Shown: positions 20,980 through 36,200 of the stretch, in pieces | How the letters are laid out: every line of letters begins with the position of its first letter | Numbering within the stretch: the stretch's first letter is position 1 | Assembly (NCBI RefSeq): GCF_947172395.1 | Contig: NC_069105.1 | Location: 124,001 to 188,000 of the forward strand | DNA length: 64,000 bases | Direction of reading: 5' to 3' | Source of the DNA: Bicyclus anynana | Lineage: Eukaryota; Arthropoda; Insecta; Lepidoptera; Nymphalidae | Notes under the pieces: generated by a model | What the model was told of the DNA's origin: nothing | The model's input: only the letters and a program-made list of their open reading frames with translations | The model's database searches: none | Program-made: the position numbers and the translations under genes

Positions 20980-21850
20980 GCTAAACCGCTGAGACGATTT
21001 GGATGAAATTCGGTATAGGGGTATGGATCTTGGAGAAGAATGTAGTTTCTTTTCATCTTGGAAAAAATCCATGGTTTCCTGGAGATTACTTTTTTTTTAT
21101 TCTTTACAAGTTAACCCTTGACTAAAGCGGGCTAACTTGTTAGGAGGAGGATGAAATCCACACCCCTTTCGGTTTCTACACGGCATCGTACCGGAACGCT
21201 AAATCGCTTGGCAGTACGTCTTTGCCGGTAGGGTGGTAACTAGTCACGGCCGAAGCCTCCCACCAGCCGAAATTTATAAAAAGTGAATTTTATGCGAACT
21301 GGTCGGGTCTCGGTGTTACATATATCTTTATTATGCGAAGATTGCTAAAAAGCTTTTGCAAAGGCCCCTAATCTTCAATCAATCGTCGTGTCTGGAGGAC
21401 CTTCTTTCATGAAAAGGACTATAGAGGTCATATCCACCAGACTCGGCTCTGAGGAGAACAATACATTGTGTGATTTGTTTTTTGTCCTACGAAGTGTTAC
21501 TGTATATTATATAGTACGAGATCCAGCATAAGGAATATCGTCATCATCAACCCATATTCGGCTCACTGCTGAGCTCGAGTCTCCTCTCAGAATGAGAGGG
21601 GTTAGGCCAATAGTCCACCACGCTGGCCCAATGCAGATTGGCAGACTTCACACACGCAGAGAACGAAGATAGTTCTCTGGTATGCAGGTTTCCTCACGAT
21701 GTTTTCCTTCACCGATTGAGACACGTGATATTTAATTTCTTAAAATGCACACAACTGAAAAGTTGGAGGTGCATGCCCTGAACCGGATTCGAACCCACAT
21801 CCTACGGAATCGGAGGCAGAGGTCATATCCACTGGGCTATCACTGCTCAT
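20980..21850 (-). mobile_element. Repeat cluster 3' of NAT10: Helitron-like piece, SINE A, SINE B
   Basis: 20980-21070 has GGCTAAACCGCTGAGACGAT TTGGATGAAATTCGGTATAG, common in Helitron-like interiors. 21089-21273 is an inverted, 5'-truncated SINE A (TTCTTTACAAGTTAACCCTT … CACGGCCGAAGCCTCCCACC). 21541-21850 is an inverted near-full SINE B (CATATTCGGCTCACTGCTGA … CCGGATTCGAACCCACATCC). It ends at 21915 with CTTTCGTCTTTATAATATTA GTGTGAT, a Helitron-like end. Confidence 0.8.
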
Positions 21851-23706
21851 TTCTTTTCATTCACACACTTTCATACTTACACACAAACTTTCGTCTTTAT
21901 AATATTAGTGTGATTAAAGATAAAGGTAAGGTCACATGTGATTAAAAAGAAACAACAGATTTTTTTCAATAATAATTTCTATAATTATTGTAATATAAAA
22001 AAGTGTTGGTAGTTATTCAACCCTTGGAATAGACAATAGATATTTCCTCTTAAACATAACAAATATGTGGCGGGAGAAGGGACGCGGCTCGTAAAAAAAT
22101 ACTCTTTCTGAATCGGCCCCGCCTCGCCTGCCTCGCTCCCGCATACGCTAGACTTCACCATTTTAGTACAATATAATGTGATCTAAGAAAAATAATATTT
22201 TCGTCTAACGCCCGCTGGGGGGCGTGTGGTAAACAATTTTATACTATCATTAGTTTGTCACTTATATATAACACGCACTACCTTAAACGAAACGGCCCGA
22301 CGTATCCCTTGCGAAGTTACAATGTTACAACTTCATTATGTTGCGTAACACTGTGGGCGTTTGACCACGTGACCACGAACTTATTCTAAGCGAACATCGC
22401 GGACGCCATGCTAAGCCGTGTTTAGCGCAAAACGTTCTCACACCAGCCTCGCGTTCACTATCGACTAGGTATATTAGAAAATACATCGACTACAAAACAT
22501 AATTTTAGAATATCGGCTGTTACAATTTAAATCTACGTGTTACAAAAATGTTTTCGTTAAAATTTATCTCACTTTTTCTTCACAGGATACTTTCTTTTTT
22601 TCTTTTTAATTCAAATATTTATTTGATCTCACTAATAGCGTATTAATAAAGGTAGCTTGCTTGAAATATGAATGGTATTGAATGTGAATAGTTCAAACGG
22701 AACTGTTGCTGAGTATCCCGTGAAATGTTAGTCCTAAGCGTTATAACATGCTTCATTTAAATGCTATCTTAGAAGATTGGTGAATACATTGTATAAAAAC
22801 ACAGAGGTACAGTAATTGAGAAGGAATTGCACTTAGGAAGGTTTGCGTCTCTTGGCACTTTATCTTACAAGTTAACTAATCAATATAATTGGAAAAACCA
22901 ACAAAATGTCACTACGTATTTAAAGCTGACAGGAGAGTATGTATTGTTTTATGCTAAATCGAGCTAAGACGAATTCTTGTTGTAACTAAGCTAAGCTAAG
23001 TTGTAACGTTTTTCTGATCGGCTTTTATCGTCATGTCTGGACTTAGCATAACACAAACAGCTGAAGTTAGAAGCATAGATAAATTTAGCTAAAAATTGGC
23101 AAATGAAATATAAAATTCATAATAATAATTAGAACCACGCACATCGATGAAATATTAAATACTTAAAGTTAAATCGTTTCTAGATATTTTAATTTTCGAT
23201 ATTATCATAAAATATATTTTTTAAAACGTCAATAATTCGAACTTAGTTGTAGGGGTTTTTTGTAAGCAGTGTACTTACAGCGTAAGTTTACGTACAGACA
23301 ACAATATTTTTATTGCCCGTAATGTGATCAAATCGAGCAAGCGATAAAAACCCGTATTCGGTCATTATTAAGGTTTAGTTTCGATATTCGACTTTGTTTG
23401 TATGCGAAATTGTTTGTATGCGAAATGTTGCTGCCTGTACCTAACCTAAGGATTCAGGTGGACTAGTGAGGAGAAGGGACTCTATACACCTTATTATTAA
23501 TAATAATATATCCAAAGACACAAAAGCAAATCCACTAGACTTATTGCCACTCTTAAATTATTGCTACGACATATACGACTGTTCTACTTTTAATATAATA
23601 ATAATAATATAATATAATAATGTAAATATAATCAATAATCCATTACAACATCCAATAAAACAAAATATTATTAAATATTATTGCGTTACTTTAGTCCTAC
23701 TATAAA

Positions 23707-24118
23707 TGCCTGTTCACACTTAATCGCGCGGGAGACAACGATCGTAACATCTTTTAAGGCTTTCGTATTCAGCAAATCATATTACAACTTACAAATTATC
23801 GCATTTGTGATTATGATCAAATTAAAGAAACTCTTCACAATAATAATTGTTCTAAATGTTAGAAAAAAAAATCGATGTTTTTTAATATTTAGTATGATTA
23901 TCGGCGTTTAAATGATGATCATATATTAATTCAGCGAATTAATATATTTATTATTTTTATTTAGAAGACTCTAAAGAGCAAGTATGTACTTTTATAATCT
24001 TCTGTATGTAGCTTTATGTGAAGCCATTACGAATTAGTAAGCTAGTAAAATGATCAATAAAAGCAAAAAAAAAAAACGCCCGATCTGTCGCAATCTCCGT
24101 CGCTAGTGTGAACAGGCA
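23707..24118. mobile_element. TIR element with TGCCTGTTCACACT ends
   Basis: TGCCTGTTCACACT at 23707-23720 and its exact complement at 24105-24118 bracket 412 bases. Homology continues inwards (GCGCGGGAGACAACGATCG against GCGACGGAGATTGCGACAGATCG). No coding capacity. Confidence 0.75.
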
Positions 24119-24529
24119 CTAACTCAGAAGGGGTTTACTTGTAAACGATATTTATTTCTAGATTATTGCGTGCATTTTGTATGTGTGCAGTGCGAGAGAT
24201 TTAACATGGGCTCAGAATATGGAACGTACTAAAAAACCGACAGCATTTTTTACAATTTCAAGACAATATCCTTTGAAACTGTCTAGAATACTTTCTGTGC
24301 TTAAATATGTCTTTGACATAGCAACTATCTAGATTGGGCGAGGGATTTGACAGTATATTCAAATAGTTAAGTTAGGTAAATGATTTTATGTTACGTATTA
24401 TTATAAAAAAAACGTTCGACATATGTGATAACTTAAACTAATTGAATCTAAGTTTGCTTTAATTAAATTAAATTAAATCTAATTTATTATTGAATTTATT
24501 TCTCTACTGTGGATGGAGAAGTGTGAAGA

Positions 24530-24960
24530 ACATTTTGACAGCAGCAACATAGAAACTTTTAAAATAATCCGTGGTCGTAAAATACCCCGAAGTTCGCTCT
24601 TTTAAGTGTCAAACGTGCCAACTTCTCGTTTACGGATCCCTGAAAAACGCCTAATACAAATTGGTGCGAATGACGTCGGTGATCACAATTAACGTTAGAT
24701 TTGTATGTGCGCTCAAACAAAATTTCAAGTATCTTTGTTATTTTGTGCGTTTATGTTTATGGTTCAAATATTGAAAAATGACACTTAATTTATGAATTTT
24801 CATCTAATTACGATAAAAGATTTAAATTTTATAATTTTATGTATTTTACAAACATCCAGACAATCTTTGTTTTTTACATATTATTAATTAGTTAATATTG
24901 ACCTTTTTACGCGACTGTCTCGTAAAAATCAATATGTTCAAATCTAGTCATCATCCCTAT
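24530..24960 (-). mobile_element. TIR element of the intron-10 family, copy 2 (inverted, diverged)
   Basis: Ends GTCATCATCCCTAT at 24947-24960, the same terminus as at 14102-14113. Inverted matches to copy 1 include TTGTGCGTTTATGTTTATGG TTCAAATATTGAAAAATG and CATCCAGACAATCTTTGTTT. The left end is decayed. Confidence 0.65.
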
Positions 24961-26028
24961 TGTTCGTTTCTCTTTCGAGGAGTTCTAATCTCAAGCATTT
25001 TTGCATATATGATCTAATACAAAATATTAATTTACTTATATACTTAATCAATTAAAATAATGGATAACCAAGGCTAAGTGGTCCGGTTTTCTAGTAAGTC
25101 CTAAATTCTGAGATCACTGGTATGGGCCCTGTTTCTTAAATCTTAGAATCAGAGTCCTGACTGACATTAACCACATCGAATCTTTGAATTGAACCACTCA
25201 AGTAGCCATAATTTTTAGATTTTGTGTTAAATTTGAAAGATACTGAGAAAATCTGACTATGTATTCTATTTTCAACTGACGAAAACAGAGAGAAAGCGTG
25301 TATAGTTTTTTTTATGTATGAACACGTCACTTTTTATTGAGTAGTCCGATTTTAACATTTTTTTTACTTTCTAAAGTGGTTCAATTTTAACATTATGTAT
25401 GTAACAGCGCGTTCCTTTATTTGACCCAATAGTTTGCTTGATAAATTACTCACTAAGGCACAATTTTATCTTTAACTTTGAACTTTATTTAATTCTAAAA
25501 TAAATTAAGTCAATTCCCCTCATTGCCGTGAGGTATATATCTAGCTGTTGTCTACATTTTTTATATTTACGTTTTGTAAACACGGACATGCAAAGTCTTA
25601 GCACTACCTTAAGTAATTATGATTCTTTTGATTCGTTTCAACTTATAATTAATACATTTAGCAGATGATAGGTACACAAATTCTGTAATTGAATTCTAAA
25701 TTAATATACATTGAAATAACAAAACCCTGCGTCTAAATGTAGTTTAAAAATGAACAACCAATTAAGCTTAATTTAATGAACAAAAATCACACCGGTAACT
25801 GTAGAAATATTAAAATAGATTACTAGTAGTATAGTAATATAAATTGTAAGTACAATAAATAATACGATAAATTAAACTGCAGTACCCACTTATCTATCAC
25901 ATTTTTTAGAAGAGACTTCAGGTCACAAAACCCATAGATACATCATTTTGTAAGGTCTGTTCAGATGCATGGATATGCCGCGCGGCGTTTGCTAGTAGAC
26001 GCCAAGACGCAAGGCCAAGTTCTAACGC

Positions 26029-26173
26029 TATTCTGTAACTATGTTTTTAGTAATCGACAGTGTGTCTCGAACTCGCCCTTATCTCTCTCTTTCTAACACG
26101 ATGACGAACTAAAGATAGAGAGAGAAGAAGACGATATCCCAATGTAGAGTTGTATAAATATCGTTACAGAATA
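26029..26173. mobile_element. Small fold-back MITE
   Basis: TATTCTGTAAC at 26029-26039 is inverted at 26163-26173. The centre (CTTATCTCTCTCTTTCTAAC … AAAGATAGAGAGAGAAG) can also pair. It is about 145 bp. Confidence 0.6.
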
Positions 26174-29100
26174 ACCAAGACAGGCAAATTGCGAAGACGG
26201 TAGACCTGGGCTACCAATAATCCGATATTTAGGCGACTGTGTGTCAACATTTTATAGAAATCGGATGTAGCTAGGTATTTTGAATATGGAGAAACAATTT
26301 CTTAATGTTCTTTCATGATATTTAATAATTTCTATCCCTTTCTCCAGTTTCCTCTTTTCTCCTAGATCGATCCCTTAATAGCTAATTTAGAAATATCTAC
26401 TAATAACTATTTCACTTAATACTAATCTGCATGAACGAGTATCATCACTTGCTATCGCCATCGAGTACTTACATATTCAAAGTAGCATGAGTAATTTCAG
26501 TTGAGTGCTGCAGTTTTTATCTATCATATTATTTTTGTTTTGATGTTCCCTCTTTTTAATAAAATGGTTTAAAATACATATTTTTAAATAGATACCCTAT
26601 CTATCGTATACAAAAAGCGCGTATTGAGGATGCTTTTACAATGCACACACTTCACATTTGCTTTTTAATATTCTCGGTAACAAGCCATAAAATGCAAGTG
26701 TTATATCCTTTAAGCATTCTTATAAGCTGGATCCTGATTCTCAATAGGCACCACAGTTAATGATATATACCTAGATCTAATAGGCATCTACAAGAAAACA
26801 ATTTCTGTATATCTATCACAAAAAGCTTGATCTCACTAAAAATGTGTTTCAAAAATATTCTAGCAATCATCTGTCCCAATGAAAACGCTTTGAATCTTAT
26901 CGATATTGGCGTTAAGAAAATACTATTATAGGCAAACTACAAATGTCTTCGCCTGCGTGGTACAGAGGTACTGCAGGAGTATGACATCAGAAGGTTGGCG
27001 TCAAACTCATTCATATTCATTTAGGCTTCGACAAACAGATCCCGAATTTAGCGCACGGCACTTGCCTGATTATGATTGAATTATGTTGTACTATGACGTA
27101 TGCAAAGCTTAGTCGCGCGATTAGGTCGTTCTGTATGGTGAAGCCTTTATTCCTTCAATGGCACGAGTGATGACCTCTCCTTCCCTACGCAGGCGAGGGT
27201 TCATTCGGGATATTGTAACAGAGAATCAGAATCCTGTAAATGCTTTATTGGGTCGCTCGTCATTTATCAAACTAACAAGCGTAGGTTTATAACTTAGCTC
27301 GTCAAATATTAGGTACTTAATAATATTGCCAATTTTATATTTATTACCTTGGTTTAGAGTTTCTTATTAGAAATCTTGACCATATTGGTATTACATTTGA
27401 CCTGTAAAAGTGTATAAAAAACAAATACCTATATTTATTTTGAACTTCATTCGCGATCTAGCCGAATCTTAAGGCAGTGTCTTATGACCTTATAACACTT
27501 TATATCTGGAAGCTTGCAGCGAACTTGTTATAACAAAACATCTAACATTTACTACTTAGCTACTTTATAATATATTTTAGAACTTTTTTATTATGATGCC
27601 ATTTTATATTTAAAAAAATATAAAATTCAAATTCCATAATCACTACGTACTAATTGGTGAACTTGTTACCTACTTATAATGATGCAGAACCAACCTTTTT
27701 CATAAAATAACACATATTGTGTTTTTAGATATGAGTGCCCTTTTCTCTGCATTTATAGACCAAGACCATACGCTTTATTATGTCAACCTAAACCTCCTTA
27801 GTATCCGCTTATCGCAATCCGTAAAATTGCTGATATTTAAAAATAGAGCGCAGTTTTTTTTTAATTTACGACTCTGGGTTCTAGCTTTTTTGAGCCTTTT
27901 ATGTATTCATGTGACCCAAAACTAGTTTGGATCCACATTTGATACCTATGCTCGATGTAGGTACGTTTCGTATTAGTATACTAGATGTAGATACGTGCCG
28001 CATTACTCTGACCAGAAATATAAAAATCCTTGTAAGGCTGCCACAAACAATTTTTCCATTGCTATCTTAGTAGCAGTTTGGGTAATTTTCAATCCGTCCT
28101 AAACCGGGTCCTGTGAGTTTTAAGGCAAACCACTTTGCCCGAGTGAAACTCGGGGAAACTTGTGTCCCCGGTAATATATTCTACATCCTTGCTAATTTAT
28201 TTAGAAGAAATTAGTTCCTCCATTTACCGCATCATGGCTAAGATTTTTTTCTGGTCAGATTATAGCCAGCTAAGTAAATTCATCTATCACGAATAATTCT
28301 ATACAAACCGGGTCCACATACTAACTATAGAAGTTTTAGTATCTACTATCGATTTGCCAAATAAAATCTACCATAATTACTACTTCAAGCAGATGTGAGC
28401 TTTCGTTAAACTCGCCTATTTATTGCTCCACACATTTTATTATATCAATTATTTCTAATAGGTCTGAATTTATAAACTTACCACCTTAAATATATCCTAA
28501 AACACAGATTTAAATCTAAGACTGCAATTGAAACATTTATTTAAGGCATATCATTTACTATCTGTTGGAGGTGCGATCTTAAAATATAATGGTAGTTTAG
28601 TAAGGCATATACGTTCACTATAACTTGTTACATGCATTTAGTACTTACAATTGCTAATTCAGTTCTATACAAAAATTATACTTACTTCCATTCAAAAAGG
28701 TTTTTTAATCTTCTTTATAAAAGGCTTTGTTCAATTCTGAACATGCCACCTTCATTAGCAAAAGGGGTTGCCATATATAAAAAGCATTGATCTAATTGGT
28801 TTTTTTAAATACATAATAGTACCTACACATAAATAGGTAGTTGGTAACTTTGTGTGAAGATGTATCTTGAGATGGAGCTCTAATGCGACTAACCTGCAGA
28901 TTTAACTGTAGGTACAACCAAACTGTTTAGTTAAAACGTCTGTAGGTAGGCAAAACTGAGAATCAGCGGCGTAGCCGCCGTATGAATGATACGGTGCTAC
29001 CGGACTTGGGAGCCCCTAATAAGTATAAGCAAAAAAATGTAATCTACAATCTCACTTAATCTGATGCTTCCCGAAAAAAACATATTAAAAAAATTGCCTG

Positions 29101-31424
29101 CATAGAGTTTTCACTTCACAAATGACAAAAGTAAAAACTGCTACTGCTGACAACTGTACAGTTTTGTTTGATGATATTTGTTTTGATAAAACTGAAAGTC
29201 TGTAGCCTGCAGGCTGCATATAAGTATAAAAGATTGTCTCCTTATCGAAGCCCACGTTCCTCTAACTCCGAGAACTCCCATATAAGATGCTATTACTTAT
29301 GATTCGTTCCTCCTTGAGAGCTAGTCTAGAGCCAAGGACAGCTCGCTACGCTTGCCCAAACCCCGTCGGGTGAGGTTTGGTGGCCACGACCTCGATTTGT
29401 TGTTGGGCGTGGTCGCAAAAGCTACTATTTGACCACGAACGGTCGTAATGCGGCCACAATGTCGGACTATTGCAGTTTTCGTTGTCAGAGGAACAGCTCT
29501 ACTAATTTAGATAGTTGGCTTTTTTTTTTATTTATTGTAGCGAGAAATTCGTATAGAACTGAATTAGCATATATTTCTTGACTAAGATAACCTTATTGCT
29601 TTATTTTATAATTGCTTTTTTGATCCAATTTATATTATATTTTTATTAATATCTAATTTACTATAACAGCCATACTTCTCGCCGTGCGAAATCAAAACGT
29701 GCCGTGGGAAAAGAAAGGAAAAAAGAAAAATAAAAAGAAAATGTACTATACATAAAAATTATTGTATTCTATCATCAATAACATAGGGTATAGTTACACA
29801 AAATAATAAAATTAAAGGAAAACAAAATTTATACATATCTCTTAACGTAAATATAAAAAAAAAACAAATCATACATGCTATCAACACAAAATGTTACTAA
29901 AGAAAATGAAAAACAAAATAAAAACAGTATTTTACAATTTCCTAGAACAACCGCCTAACGCTTCCCCAAACAGCGTTCAAGTTATCTTAAGATTATAATT
30001 AAAAAAAAATGTCGTTAAGAATTTGGCGTCAATTTTAGGATTCATTTTTGAGATTAGCGCATAATAGACATTTTTTGTGGTCCGAAGTTTGTAACGACGC
30101 GTGCGAAACGTGGTGAGGTAACTTTACAATACAAAAGAACGCACAGGGCCGCGAAATAGGCTAATTTTTATTTAATCTATATGTTTGTTACGGCCAAAAC
30201 CCGAAATACATTGCACCTTGTTCAGCAATTCGGATATTTAAAATATAATATTCAGTTTAGTCTAGACTAAAACCAGGAAGCCTTTATACTAGATAGGTAG
30301 ATAGACCGTGACAAAAATACTAGATCATAGATAATCTAGCATTTATTTCATACTTACTTGTCACAGTCAATCTACCTAGACACAGACAAATTTTAATAAT
30401 CACACACAGCCTTGGATTTATTAATGAATTAGTAAATCAATAAACGCTCTGTGTATTGAACTGTGAAATAATGTATAAAAGCACAAAATATTTTTTTACA
30501 TTGTCATTTTGTTCACGAACTTACTAACCGGATTTTCATGCAGATTTTACAGGAAAAATAAACAAAAAAAAAAAATATTTTTTTTTGGCAAATTTAATTG
30601 TAGAAAATCTTTCGACAAAATACCAATTTCTTGTGAAAAGAGCCGCGAGAATCTGAGAACTCTTTATTATTCTTTGATGCCGAATTTTAATAGATTCTAG
30701 ACCCAACTTAAGCCGGATTAAAATAACTAATATTACGAACCGGCGTTTTAATTGTAGCAGACTATTCTGTGGTGCAAGAATACTTCGTGTTTTAGCCGAA
30801 ACATGGGTACCTAGTCTACATTTATTATGTGTATAATAATATGTAATATTCTCTAGCCATTTACTCGTATTGCAGATTATAAAGGACACTTGATCGAATT
30901 AAATCTAACACCAGAGCCGTTATTTCTTTATTAACTTAAATAATAATCAATTAAGCAACAAATCGTTACATTATGTACCGTGACATTAAACACTAAGAAC
31001 TAACAAAAAAAAATAATAATAATTAGAGTAATTTAAAAGTACACTTGCGAGTTTCCAAACGAGATGCAACAAAAAAATGTTGATAAATTTATAATAAATA
31101 ATAAATCAAATCATTATACTCAACACTTGTCTAAAATAAGAATAAAACAAAATGAGTACAAACAAGGTCACGAGACTTTTGCCATATTTAAGGCAGATTA
31201 GAGTAAGGGCCAGCGCACACCACCCGGCCGGTTAAAGGATCTTAAATTATCTAATTAAAAACTAAAGCTTCAAAAGTTTTGAGAATACATAATTTCAAAG
31301 TAACTAGAATAAATTATCTAAAGGATTAGTATTTAGTCAAAATATATATCATTTACCTAAATAACTGAACAATAAAAACAAAAACAAGATGGATAGGCCC
31401 TGGATGGGTCCTAAACATCGATTT

Positions 31425-31728
31425 CCTATTAAAAAGTAGATGCACAATCAGCGACCAAAAAACGTCCCCACTAAATGAGTGCCAAACACTTGGCACTCAA
31501 TTCAAGTAATCGTATTTGCAAATTCAACCTTAAACTCAATTCTTAATGTTAAATTTGCTTTGAATTTGGAATTTTATTGAATATAGGACTATATTTGAAG
31601 GCCTTTAGGTTTAATTTTCTTTACCAATAATTCTGAAACTGTCAAAGCCAAATTGGCCAGTTTTTAAGTGAAATTTTCTACATGATTGTGCGTCTTTTTA
31701 ATATAAGAGGTTAATGGTCCGAAAGTGA
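31425..31728 (-). mobile_element. MITE family 1, copy 2 (inverted, complete)
   Basis: Left end CCTATTAAAAAGTAGATGCA CAATCAG; right end TGATTGTGCGTCTTTTTAAT ATAAGAGG. This is a TIR of roughly 28 bp. The interior matches copy 1 inverted: GCACTCAATTCAAGTAATCG, GGACTATATTTGAAGGCCTT. Confidence 0.8.
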
Positions 31729-33125
31729 TTTATAGTCTAACAAAATGTGAGTTGATGTGGTTTTGCCGGAACACATGACATGGTTGTACAGTTAACATTT
31801 ACTATATATTTATTTTAATGGCAATTTTTTTTTAATCTCATTATAACCGGACCAGTTATATAAAAAAAAACCTGGATTAAGGACGCCACGAGTATTTTTA
31901 GCAGTCAATGCCTAGTATGTAAGAAATTAATTTATTTTTCCAGGTTTTTTTGTGTGCGCTGACTTAACTGTGCCTCGTGAACCTCAAATTTCAAGTTAAG
32001 TAATCTTCGCATCCTGCGCAGTACAAATAAATTAAACAACGTCCATAATAAATAACAAATTAAAAAAAAAAATATAATATTTAAATAATTTGTGCGAATC
32101 GTAAGTACCGATGTTGAATGGAACAGAAAATATAAAGATTTCAAAGCAGCCATTATCATTAAAGAACTTTGTCTGGAAATTACAACGAAGTAATTAGAAT
32201 TTTAGATTACCACCAATTTATCTGTAATTCTATAGTTTATTCAATTAAAAAAAATATTCAATTAAAAAAATGTTCAATTTACCTAAATAATTATAATAAC
32301 ATAAAATCGAATTTTTTAAAAATTAAAAAAAAAAACGTGACTCCAGGTGTCACTTTGAAATGTCAATATTGGATAAAGTAGTAAAGTAACAATAATTTAC
32401 AATCCATACAAAATTGCTACGACATTTGTCAATGTCGTCGCTAAATTGACAGACAAACAAAATGATCGCTAGCATTGTTAGCGTCAGCTCACTTTTACAA
32501 TGTGAAAGCTTTACATGAATAAAAACGCTGTCGTCCATTTTGTGACGTCATAATGTTACTTGATGTACTAAACGTCAAACTAATTGTTTATGACTTTTTG
32601 TCAAACGCTCCGTTTGTAAACGATTTGTTAACGTGACGTCATAAAACAGTTAAAATATAGACAGGCATTTTGGCTCGTATTGTCAAAAATATTTTAAATT
32701 TTTTTTTATGTAATCACGTCTCAAAAAAATATAATATTTTTTTAAACATAATGAACAATTTAAGACTATTTAAAAAAAGTGTCAACTAGCCTATTTATTA
32801 TTATCAGAATTTAACTTGTACACAGATAAATTGGCGGCTTTATCTAGTCCCCTGTGATGTACCACGCTTGGATTTTTATTATAAAAAAAGACAAAGCTTT
32901 ATCACAGCTATATTGTGATGAAAAAGTAATGTATGTTACCGTGCCAATAATAAAAAAAACACTAATAATAATGTCAGCACGCCTCTTCACAGTGACTGTT
33001 CAAAATGTTCAAGTATGAAACAAACGATAGTCGCAATCATCGTGAACAGCCATTGAGTGTCCCTTAGGCAGCCGATCGCAGCATAACACAAATCGCAATA
33101 AATTAACTACCATTAGGGATACCAT

Positions 33126-33222
33126 TTTTCATGAAAGAAGTCCCGCGGCTAAAACCTACTACACAAATGACAATAGGTATTAAAAAATTAGCGCTGTGCC
33201 TTTGGGACTTCTTTCATGAAAA
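33126..33222. repeat. Fold-back element, perfect 19-bp arms
   Basis: TTTTCATGAAAGAAGTCCC at 33126-33144 is exactly inverted at 33204-33222, with 59 bases between. A solo arm-like match (TTCTTTCATGAAAAGGACT) is at 21403-21421, so this is a dispersed family. Confidence 0.75.
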
Positions 33223-36200
33223 GGACTTTAAGGTATAACGCCGGCTCGCGTGCTCCGCAGGTAACTAAGCTTACGGTAAATACGGAATTGTTCAAAATCG
33301 CGCTCTCTATCTACACTAAAAAATTACACTAAAACCGAACGCTGCAAGCTTCCCTAATACGAACGCTTAAAATATAGTGTTGGATCAATTAGCATACGAA
33401 ATCTCGTTTTGGTATTTAATAAATCAATCGCAGTTTGTGATTCTTTTTATTTGTGCAATTGATTATTATTATTATTGCATAAGAGATTTCGTTTTCACGC
33501 AACTTTTGTTAACTGTATATTATTATTTTGCTAAAAACGCGTTGTTTAATGTGATGTCCGCAATTAGCTGGCTTATAGCACACGAGAATTCGCATGCCAA
33601 TGAAGTTAACGAAAATTGTAGCATTAATTACCATCACTATTAAAACGTTCACAATAGTAAATCATTGAAGAACCATATTTCTTGTGATATTAATAATAAA
33701 TTTTCCGTGAATACTCGCACTATCACGCCAGGCCTCATATCTACATTCACACGATAATTTCTTATTTATTTATTTATCTTATTTATTATTACATTCTTGA
33801 CCGCTTACTTATAAATATAGTTTAGATACATTATAAATTAAAATATATAGAATGAAAACTACACATATCTTATAACATACTATGTACAAGGCATCTCGCT
33901 TCTTATTAACAATATTACATGGTTTGTGTTTTGTCCATATTGTTTTGTGTTTGCAACTGAACGCAAACTTCGTCACCCGCTGTCGTGACAACAATACTAT
34001 TATATTCATTAACCAATTTTATATATAACATATTTAACAATATTTTTAACTAATGGTAATTTTACATTGAAAAGAATAAACCCGATGTTTTTTTTATAAA
34101 TTATTCTACAATTATTAAAACGCGTTTAGATCCTTAAAATAATTGTATCTTTCGGCTTCATAAAATCCAATTGTTATATTATGTACAAGTATTATGCGTT
34201 CATCACGTATCAAAATACAGTTTTTTTGAGTCTAGCCTATCATTTAAATTTAAATAAATCATTTAAAAAAAATTTGACATAAGTTCTCATTTTGTATGGA
34301 AAATATGACAGCTTCATACAAAATTGACAAAAAACGTAACATCCGTGTCACGTTTGATCCTCGAAACTTAAAAAAGCTCACGAATTATTTCACAGCACTG
34401 TTGTCACGGCGACCAGCAAAACGAACTTTATACAATCTTACTATAAACTTCCATACAAAAACCTATCTGGCACTAACATGTATATCATTACAAAATGTAT
34501 AATATATAATTGTATTTACAATCACAACTTAAATTTGATAAACAACCTAGAAGAGAAAGATATTTTGGTGTTATGTTATATATGGATTCCGTTTGCGAAA
34601 CAAATATCAAGTTAACATTGATAGCTTTCATGATACTATAGACTGTAAATACAGACCATTGAAGGAAGAATCTTAGAGAACGTTTTGTTCAAATATGTGT
34701 GAACCATTTACTCAATTACTGTTTGCAATATATGTTAAATCAAACTTTGACGATTTTAGGCCTTTAAATAAACCATGACGATGTTCGGCATGATGTTAAG
34801 CCGAAATCATTGGCGTTTTCCATGATATAAACAGCCTATAGTAACCACAGAAGCGATTATTGCACATACTTTTATCCAAAAATATATATATTATGTGTTT
34901 GTTTTTACATACAAACGCCTGTATTGCCTCATTCCATTTCACACGAATTCGGCTTTTCATTTTCATGTTTACTTAGCTCGCACAAATGGGAATCAAATTA
35001 TTGTCTATCCGAAATGTTAGCGTTACGGAAGTCAAGTTTCACATTTAATCAAAAAATACAGAAAAACTGATCACCAACACCCAAATGTCGATTGATATGT
35101 ATACAAGAAAAAATAGATTTGTCAATCATGCTGCATCATGAAACTTTTTTGCTCGTGAATTTATTGATCAATTAGTGTTCAATCATTTCATACACCCAAT
35201 ACAATACCCATAGTTCGAGTTTGGACGCCTAGACGTCATCGAAGGTTTTCAAGTATTAAAACACTTTATCGTTGAAAGTAAAAATGACACTTGTTGCATT
35301 TATATCTCACATACTTCATTCATTGATTTGTTTCAGCAAATTCTCACTTAAAAGGTGTTGGCTGAGAGACATTAATACAAGTCGATCCACTCTGCTCTGA
35401 CGATATGGTGTATCGCGATAAGGGTATAGACTGCGCACGAATTTAACTATCTTACAGGTCACGCCAAATCACTCCTAAACCGATCAGAAGAAATATAAAC
35501 TAATCTATACCAAACTACGCGTTCCGTCAAAGCGATAGTCAAACTGAAGTTAATTGCGAACAACTACATGATCCCTTTAGTGTTGAGATATTACTCGATT
35601 GGCCCGCGCGAGAGTGTCGTACAGCTGCATAGAGAGAGCAATACGCACTGCTCTCGGATAATCCTTTTAGAAAGATAAAAACAACGAAAAACACTTAAGA
35701 TATGATTATTCTATCACTTAGTTTATTACACCGAGGCGCTACTGCATATTTTTAATATTGACAATCGTGACACCTGAGTCATGTTTTGTATGGAAAAAAT
35801 ATCTCAATTTGTATGGTCAACCAATTTGTCATTGTCTAAATATGTGACGCTAAAGTCACGTTTGCCAACTTAACAATTGCACTAGCAGCTCTGGAGTTCG
35901 CACACCTGTCCGACTCTCGCGCTAGTCGCTTTGCGACTATATATTTACAATTTATACACATTTTTTTTTTGGTCATCATCTTGGGAAGTGAACGAAATGG
36001 GAAGACAATTTCCTCATCATTTTTGGCAGTCGGCACTGGTTCGTCCAAAGGTCATTCGATTCGTATCGTTTTCTGAGAGTTTCTTCTCTTTTTATCTTGT
36101 TTTATAAGAAATTTATACATACATATTATATCATACGAAAACCATTATTCATTTAAAAACAAACAATACAATTTTACAATGGCAACAATCAGAAATATTA

